Shown here: one piece after another, positions 57,698 to 64,000 of the stretch
Layout of the letters: each line of letters starts with the position of its first letter
Numbering within the stretch: position 1 is the first letter of the stretch
DNA from: Sclerodactyla briareus
Taxonomy: Eukaryota; Echinodermata; Holothuroidea; Dendrochirotida; Sclerodactylidae
Direction of reading: 5' to 3'
NCBI GenBank assembly: GCA_026419785.1
Contig: JAODTK010001199.1
Location: forward strand, 62,001 to 126,000
DNA length: 64,000 nt
Made by a program: the position numbers and the translations under genes
Notes under the pieces: generated by a model
What the model was told of the DNA's origin: nothing
What the model saw: only the letters and a program-made list of their open reading frames with translations
Databases searched by the model: none

Positions 57698-57847
57698 TAC
57701 ACTCTGCAAATGTTGGGTACAAATACCACCCGGGCAATTTGTTTCTACCCAGCCGGGTGAATGTGTACTCAAAATGGGTAAATATTACCCAGACTGGGTA
57801 AAACAAATTGCCCAGGTGGTATTTGTACCCTACATTTTTAGAGTGTA
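57698..57847. mobile_element. Foldback MITE with ~53-bp inverted repeats
   Basis: The left arm begins TACACTCT and continues TGTTGGGTACAAATACCACC and GGGCAATTTGTTT; the right arm is its reverse complement with few mismatches, ending AGAGTGTA. Total length 150 bp. The TA at each end could be a TA target duplication with CACTCT/AGAGTG termini, which would suit a Tc1/mariner-type MITE. Confidence 0.85.
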
Positions 57848-58282
57848 CCAAACCACTCGAGGCTATAGTCAGGCCTACATACATACATATGTACCGTGAT
57901 GACACGATTACTCGCCTACGTTTGCATGCCGAAATATTATGCATGACGACAAACATGCAAGTAGTCATTTGTTACAAATGTTTATGCCACTCAAAATTTG
58001 TTTCCCTCTCTGTGATGTTTTACTTCTTTTTCTCAAAAAATTCGTTGAAGAAAAAACAAAACACACAAACTCCACATTTCCCGCTCCGACGTTTTTACTT
58101 CGAATTGCCTGTTCAGATTTCTTCCAAGAATCATTTTTTAATCTTCAAAAATATAGAGCAGGTGCGAGGAATATAGGCGTATAGGCGAGTGTACGGAATC
58201 TGATGACAAGAAAATTGTGTATGAAATGGACTTCATTCACACAGTTTCGAAACACTGTGAGTTATACGCGTAACGTAAATCG

Positions 58283-58304
58283 ATATATATATATATATAT
58301 ATTA
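58283..58304. repeat. (TA)n microsatellite
   Basis: Alternating AT run of about 22 bases. Confidence 0.9.
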
Positions 58305-58599
58305 CGATAGATATTGTGCACCATTTTTCAGTATAGTTTCGTGGGGGGAAAGTTGAGGTCTGGCCACACTACAACGCATTGCGATCCGATCGCCTTAATT
58401 GTAGGCCGACCCATGAGGTTCACAGCAGTGAATGTCGATAATAAATGCAGTACACTATTCGATCTCCCACTCCTAATCGAAAGAGTCCCAAGACACTTTG
58501 CCTCAAATGACACGCAGACGTCAGAATGCCAAATTGCCCATGCCCTCGTTTCATCAATTCACCTGTCTCTCCTGCTGAGCGTCTCTGCTACAACTCTAC

Positions 58600-58672
58600 T
58601 ACCAATCAATATTCGAACCCAGATCCCCGGGTGATAAGCCGATGCTTTAACAACTCTGCTAACCAGTCAGGA
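58600..58672 (-). repeat. tRNA-derived SINE fragment
   Basis: On the minus strand: CTGGTTAGCAGAG (A-box-like), AAGCATCGGCTTATCACCCG (anticodon arm-like), and GATCTGGGTTCGAATATTG (good B-box GGTTCGAAT). Lengths fit a tRNA head, with mismatched stems. Not a functional tRNA. Confidence 0.6.
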
Positions 58673-59599
58673 CAGAAGTAGTTCTTTACTCGAGCCTCAC
58701 GCATTCCGTTAGAATTAATGGATGTTTGCACCATATTTAATCAAGGGCGCAACAACGCGGGGTCGGGGGGGGGCGGGATCGGGGGGGGGGATCCCAGCCT
58801 CTATGAGACCCTTCGCATGCACGCGATGTAATTTGCACGCATAATCAACCATGTTCTTCCCTGCTTTGAAATTTCCCCGCCCCTCGCCCATTTTCAAGAC
58901 AAGTGGTCGCGCGACTCTCGTGATTCATGACCATTGTGGAAAGGCTCCAACTTCCTTTGATGCGCATTAGGCATTCTTTTAAAAATATTCTGGCTGCGTT
59001 GTTCTAGGCCTACCGGATACCCATCAAGTTAGAAATGGGATGCGGTCAAAGGTCAAAGACTTTCATTGCAGCCCCCCCCCCTTCTCACGACTTTTGTCAG
59101 ACTTCTATCAGTCTATTGCTTAATTTGGACGCATCTCGTTTCTGATAATGCTGGTCAGAAACATAGCAGGTGTTCATCCAACTACAATTATTGGGAGACA
59201 CAATTTCGTATATATACGAACCTGTTCCAAACCCTTTCCATGTCAGTAAATGGCACGTAAAAACAGCACGTATAGCGTATATATACGAACTCGAAGAGAA
59301 TACAGACTGGTGGATTTTTTTTTTATTATACACTTGCCGAGCAGAGGATCGAACCTATTCAGGCCCAGCAAGGATGAGACCTGATACTGCATCTATTGTC
59401 AGCTGCGAATCCCTCACCAGGTACCGGAACAAGGTAATGCCTTTTTGGCGGTACCTTAACTGTGGGGTGGCGGTAATCACACGCAGACGACAAATTGCAA
59501 GTTCTTACCCCTCGTTTGTCCCTGTTCCAATCCCTTGCACTGAGGGTCCAGCGAGAAGGCAACAGGTACCATTTTTAAAGTCTTTGTAGGGGGGGGGGT

Positions 59600-59672
59600 T
59601 GACCCTAACCGGAATCGAATCCCATTCTGAACCGTTTTGAAGGCCGACTCTCCCCAACTGTGCAACCACGCG
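59600..59672 (-). repeat. tRNA-derived SINE fragment
   Basis: On the minus strand: GTTGCACAGTTGGGGAGAGT (A-box-like), CGGCCTTCAAAACGG, and GGGATTCGATTCCGG (B-box-like). Shares the GTCGGCCTTCAA word with the plus-strand piece at 62.3 kb. Confidence 0.55.
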
Positions 59673-59691
59673 TCAAAGCTGACATAAAACC

Positions 59692-59890
59692 ACACTTTTA
59701 GAAAACGTCAGGGTCAACTTGACCAAAGATTGAGTCAAGAAGGAACAACACGAAATCCCCGTTAAAGTTTGATGCAAATTTAGTTACATTTGAACCAATC
59801 TGGGTCAAATGATGACCTCAAAATTGGTTAAGTCCCTCCGACCAAATCCTGGGTCAATCTGACCCGAATGGTTTTGAGTTTTGGAGTGCA
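59692..59890. mobile_element. MITE-like element with GGGTCAA/TTGACCC arms
   Basis: The left arm (CACACTTTTAGAAAACGTCAGGGTCAACTTGACC region) is imperfectly complementary to the right arm ending CTGACCCGAATGGTTTTGAG...GGAGTGCA. A related sequence with GGGTAAACTTGACC lies at about 63405-63530. Confidence 0.6.
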
Positions 59891-61766
59891 CTATTCACTG
59901 GAACGTCATACCAGTCTGCTTCATGCGCATATATTTCTGTAAAAAAAGGTGCAGGGGGGAGGGGAATTGAAAAATGTTGCTGTGAACACCTAGGAAACGA
60001 ATTCAGGTTTATTTCTTAGATCTTGCCATGTGCAGTCTGATCTCATTCAGACTCATTCAGCAATAATATTTTTTCTGCAATAGAGGAAGAGCTTCAATGA
60101 AAACGAATACCTGAAGTTTTTACGTATTTCTTAGAACTATTTTACATTTCATACATCTGTTTGGCCAGTTTCCACGTTCCTGGCAAAAAGGACAAATTTT
60201 GATAATTCTTGGTTTTCAGAAAGCAAGTAGTTAAGGCATTCAAACGAGCATAGGAATACTGTTGCAGCGGAACAAGTAGTAAGAACCAATAAAAAATCTG
60301 TATATAGGAATAGCACCTTGGTTGAAACACTCTGTATATGCAGTGCTTGCAGTCAATCAGAAGTCGACATTCTTGACTTAATACTTGATCTTATTAATAA
60401 CATAACTTCCTGTCAGCATCGCCGGAACTGCCGCCCTCTTCCGCCGAATTCCATCTTCCTTATTTACCGATGTCAAAGACTGATTTCAATCAGTCGTGAG
60501 TTAAAATCGTAAAACTGTTGCATTATTAACGTTCGTTTTTCCCCGCCTATAAAGAAGCGAGATTACAAAATGGTTTGTTTGTCCGTTTTCTCTTGGCGTT
60601 GCTCTCTCAAATTGCCTGCTTATGGTTCTTTCACCAATTTCCCCCCTTGAAGTTAACCGACGGAGCCTGGCCGGCGTGATATACCAATGGTCAACCCCTG
60701 TAGGCGATGCTGTAAATGCTTGCTATCTTCATTTTAATTACGCCTGTATACATTTCACTGTTTTAACAATACGGTTACTACATACTCTCCTAACAATGCC
60801 GGACAAACACGGACCGACGCCTTCCCTGTTGTGTAATATTTGCATGAATTATCCTTACAATGACTTTTTCATGCATTTCTAACAAAAATATCCCTTTTCT
60901 CCTTAGATACGAGGCGAAGATATGTCCAGAAGCGATTGTATGTTTGTTGGCTAGCCTTTCTGCCTAGGCTGTACTGTTCAAATATTCCTCTGCGAGGCGG
61001 TCGCGCGTATTCGCCGGGCGGTCACGGGGATGTCTCCGGGAGTTGTCAGCCAGTGACAAGGAAATTAAGGAGAATGACCACTGCCATTTGTCAGATTGTC
61101 CAGCTATTTGTCCGGAGTTCCCCGATATAGCGCCACGCTTCACCAGAGGCCGCGCCACACAGACCATGCGAGTCTGCTCGCCCGGGGAACTGACAGACAG
61201 TACGCCCGTCGTATCGATACATTGACGCAACACAAATAACAACTTGAGTTAGACAGGGTTAATGCTCTCTTGGGTATCAAAGTGCACGGAATGTTCTAAT
61301 TGGTTCAATTATTTATTGTACATAGCCTATTCACTTCATCAACTTTTGAGTCGATAAATAGGCCTATGTTGTTTTCTTGTTGCATTTAAAGTATTCGATG
61401 GTCAACTTTCTAGAAATGCATCTAAACTGGTGTAGAAAATGCATGGATTTTTAGGTCTCTGTATAGATTATAATATAGGCATACGTAATTATGAATGGAG
61501 CATCAAATTATATGAACGTATACAATTGTTTGAAGGAAGGTATCATTGCGACAAGTGGTATTATCAAAACTCGACAAAGAGCATAGTTTATTATAGGATA
61601 GTTTTGATTTTCACGATCGAACACACTAGGCGTAGGACTTAGGCATATACATCATGTTCATCATTCGAACACATTTCAAGTGTGGTCAAAGATAGTGGAT
61701 AGAAGAATGTTTAAAGGACAACTGCAGGATGAATTATGAAGAGGCTAATATAATAGCTGAAAAAAC

Positions 61767-62040
61767 TTAATGTGTCAGTCCAAACCCGAAGTTTTATCTT
61801 TACCGTTACGGAGTTACAGTCCTTTGAAGTTTGTGCAAGTGTATTGCGCAAGATCGAAAGCATCCCCATGCAATAATAAATGATGTCATACAATGCCAAA
61901 TCAACCCTGCAAACAATCTTTGTTTTCTATTGAAATTCACACATTATTTTCACTTCGAAAAGCATTTAGTCTATGGGCGAGTATTGCTGTAGTGGGTTGG
62001 TAGGTGTTGGTAGTTACTTTGATGAGAGAAAGACAACAGA
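61767..62040 (+). repeat. Dispersed repeat R2, copy 2
   Basis: Aligns with 44464-44730, same orientation and similar spacing of shared words. It contains a small insertion (CAATAATAAATGATGTCATAC region) relative to copy 1. Confidence 0.82.
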
Positions 62041-62304
62041 ACTTCTGCAATGTTTGACTTATTCAACAAAATGAAACGATGAAATATATTACATAACATC
62101 CCGGGTTGTCCAAGTGTGACGTCAGCGTTATGGCAATTGGGTGCTCACCCAATTCCTCTGCATAATGGATGAAACTTTGAAGGCCAATAACTCCACATAG
62201 AAACTTCGTATTGAAATGGGGGTTGGACCTATAGATACAGTTTTCCATTCTCCACGATATGACCCTATGTTGTATCCAAGCCTGCGGTTGTACTTTAAAT
62301 TTTG

Positions 62305-62365
62305 ACTCAGTGGTTAGCACAGCTGATAGAGTGTCGGCCTTCAACCCCAGATCCCGAAAACTCTG
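62305..62365 (+). repeat. tRNA-derived SINE fragment
   Basis: CAGCTGATAGAGTGTCGGCCTTCAACCCC resembles the D-arm and anticodon arm of a tRNA-like SINE head; the B box is degraded (AGATCCCGAAAAC). Confidence 0.5.
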
Positions 62366-62369
62366 AAAA

Positions 62370-63400
62370 GGTACCTTTTACCTTCTCATCAAACATGGCC
62401 TCAGGCACAGTTGCGGATGCGGTATGCGGTATGACCATACACGTGGCTAATATTGCACAGTAAACGAACATGGTTAGGCTAGGATTCCATAGGTGTGGAT
62501 GTAGTGTGTGGTATGGATGTCAAAATCGCATTTTTTGAGAGAGAGGATGATATTTTTCTTCAGAATATGATATAAAAGGACCATAAGAATGAAGCAACTC
62601 ATAAATAAGGACGCTGAATTGTTTTATGAGGGGGGGGGATATCCCATGAAATCAATTATCTGTGATGCGGCATCAATGCCGCATTGGTGCGTCCGGTAGG
62701 CTTACTTTCCCCCACCTCAGTGTTCGTTCCATTTTATTTGGATGATTTTTTGCTTCTAACTCTGCGAACCAGTTTCAGCTCACTAGCCCACTTGGGCTTC
62801 ATGCTTGTATTCGCACGAATCCGCCATTCACGGTGCCTTACCGCATACGACATCAGCATCTATGGAATCCTAGCAAAAGTCTCTAAATAAGCTGCAATAG
62901 GTTTATATAGATGAAGACAACCGTAGCAGCAACCATCTCCTACATAGACTCGCAGAGTAGGCGAAATTGCATGTGTACCGATGACGCCTAAATGCCGCAT
63001 CACGGCCGGCCGAATCTATCGAATATCTTCTTTCTCAATTTGACGTTTTTCTTATGGGTTGCTAGAGATTTGTGGTCCTTTGACCTCGTCATACACTTTA
63101 ATTCCTCCTGAAATGTCTGTACCTCGCAAAACTGCGAATTTAACATTATAACGCACACGGCATATCCGCATCTATGACAGTAAATAAGCCTAGTCTATGA
63201 CTCTCCGTTTCCCGCTCAGCAACATTGGGAGCATGTTGATGATGTGCAGTGTGGATAAACATTAGCCTCATGAGAAGTGGGGAGTAAAACAATAAGACTG
63301 GAGGTCGCGAACGAACTCCCTACATCCAATGCACCCTACTGCAGTGGTCGGCGTCCATTGTATGGCCTCTGTGTTCCTCTACCTTTGAAGCTATGAGACA
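62370..63400. other. Intergenic, no gene seen
   Basis: Short unrecognised frames only. GCATCACGGC, GGCGTCATCGG-type words near 62980 are not part of a repeat I can define. Confidence 0.35.
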
Positions 63401-63558
63401 ACAGCCCAATTTTGGGCCCAGGTTTGAACTAGGTGAGTTAGATTTCACCCGAGTTGGGATAAGAAGATTACCCCCAAATCGATTTAGTTCCCCCTGACTC
63501 AATTCTGGGTAAACTTGACCAGTATGCTACTTTTTTGGTTTTTAGTTTGGGTTATGAC

Positions 63559-63597
63559 GTTAGGGTGTCATGTTGAGTCTCAACATGTCACCCTAAC
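63559..63597. repeat. Near-perfect 39-bp palindrome
   Basis: GTTAGGGTGTCATGTTGAG, a single T, then CTCAACATGTCACCCTAAC: 18 of 19 pairs match. It would form a very tight hairpin. It follows the TTGACC-containing repeat at 63405-63530 and may be an end of it. Confidence 0.9.
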
Positions 63598-64000
63598 CGC
63601 TGAGTTAAACAACAAGTTGCCAACCCGTCCTCTCAGAATGTAAATTCCGTGGTAGCGGAGCTTGGCTTGTAGTAAGGGCCACGCGGAACGTAACGTTTAT
63701 GACTAACGTCCTTCAAAATCCATAAACAATTTTTTTTTCGACCTGTCGACCATACGCCGCTCTTTTATCTAATCAATCTAGCAAAGAAGTACGGCTAACT
63801 GGAACAAAATTCTCCACTCGACTGGTGACCTAAATATCGTGACGACAGGACCCGCTCGGCTCGGGTCTTTAATTGCCGCTGGTATGTTCTCTTCATTGAC
63901 CACCGAACTGAGAAAGTCAAGTGGAAGTGCTGTTAAAAGCGCGATAATCATAAACCTATCACTATTAAAACCACTGCGCCGCTTGTCTGCTAGGCAATGT

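Noticed and set aside
59335-59420. Additional tRNA-like stretch with AGGATCGAACC
   Set aside because: Only the B-box-like word is present; no A box or arms at the right spacing.

Overview
The window is eukaryotic: spliced genes with GT/AG introns, metazoan gene families, and a dense background of transposon remnants, minisatellites and simple repeats. The two recognisable genes are a JNK-type MAP kinase and a neurogenin-type bHLH factor. With CR1/L2-like LINE fragments, tRNA-derived SINE pieces and small foldback/MITE elements, they point to an invertebrate animal. I favour an invertebrate deuterostome (echinoderm, hemichordate or cephalochordate), but the sequence alone does not settle the phylum.

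Layout. 1-12 kb: the 3' part of a JNK gene on the + strand, seven exons between 741 and 11950, from the hinge/catalytic-loop exon to a C-terminal stop. Its introns hold an amplified exon-edge minisatellite (about 911-1310), a 129-bp triplication carrying RFX-like X-boxes (4128-4461), a tRNA-derived SINE piece (4504-4575), and a non-autonomous hAT-like transposon with an 8-bp target duplication (9967-10934) inside an older repeat family (R1). 12-21.5 kb: a 105-bp satellite (two arrays) and a short TIR element (two copies) placed symmetrically around about 7 kb that contains a decayed Tc1/mariner transposase (about 13.45-14.3 kb) and a LINE reverse transcriptase fragment (18.3-18.8 kb, minus). 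21.5-47 kb: gene-poor DNA with degenerate tandem repeats (23.3-23.9, 32.0-33.5 and 45.3-47.0 kb), another LINE copy (39.2-40.4 kb, minus) and R1 sequence beside it. 47.8-48.55 kb: the 3' end of a CR1/L2-like LINE (+). 49.0-49.5 kb: a large foldback element. 51.9-57.0 kb: a neurogenin gene on the minus strand, one coding exon plus a probable 5' UTR exon with TATA box about 3.7 kb upstream. 57-64 kb: intergenic DNA with MITEs, tRNA-like SINE pieces and a dispersed repeat shared with 44.5 kb.

In nearly every recognisable coding stretch the reading frame is broken by one-base gains or losses, often in homopolymers, while splice sites and diagnostic motifs survive. The two host genes are therefore probably real genes in an assembly with residual indel errors; decay as pseudogenes is the alternative. 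The LINEs and the mariner element look genuinely decayed. No operon, CRISPR array, rRNA or intact tRNA gene was seen. The best candidates for something unusual are the amplified exon/donor edge of the JNK gene, the triplicated RFX-box cassette, the hAT insertion with paralogous empty sites, and the mirrored satellite/TIR architecture around 12-20 kb.
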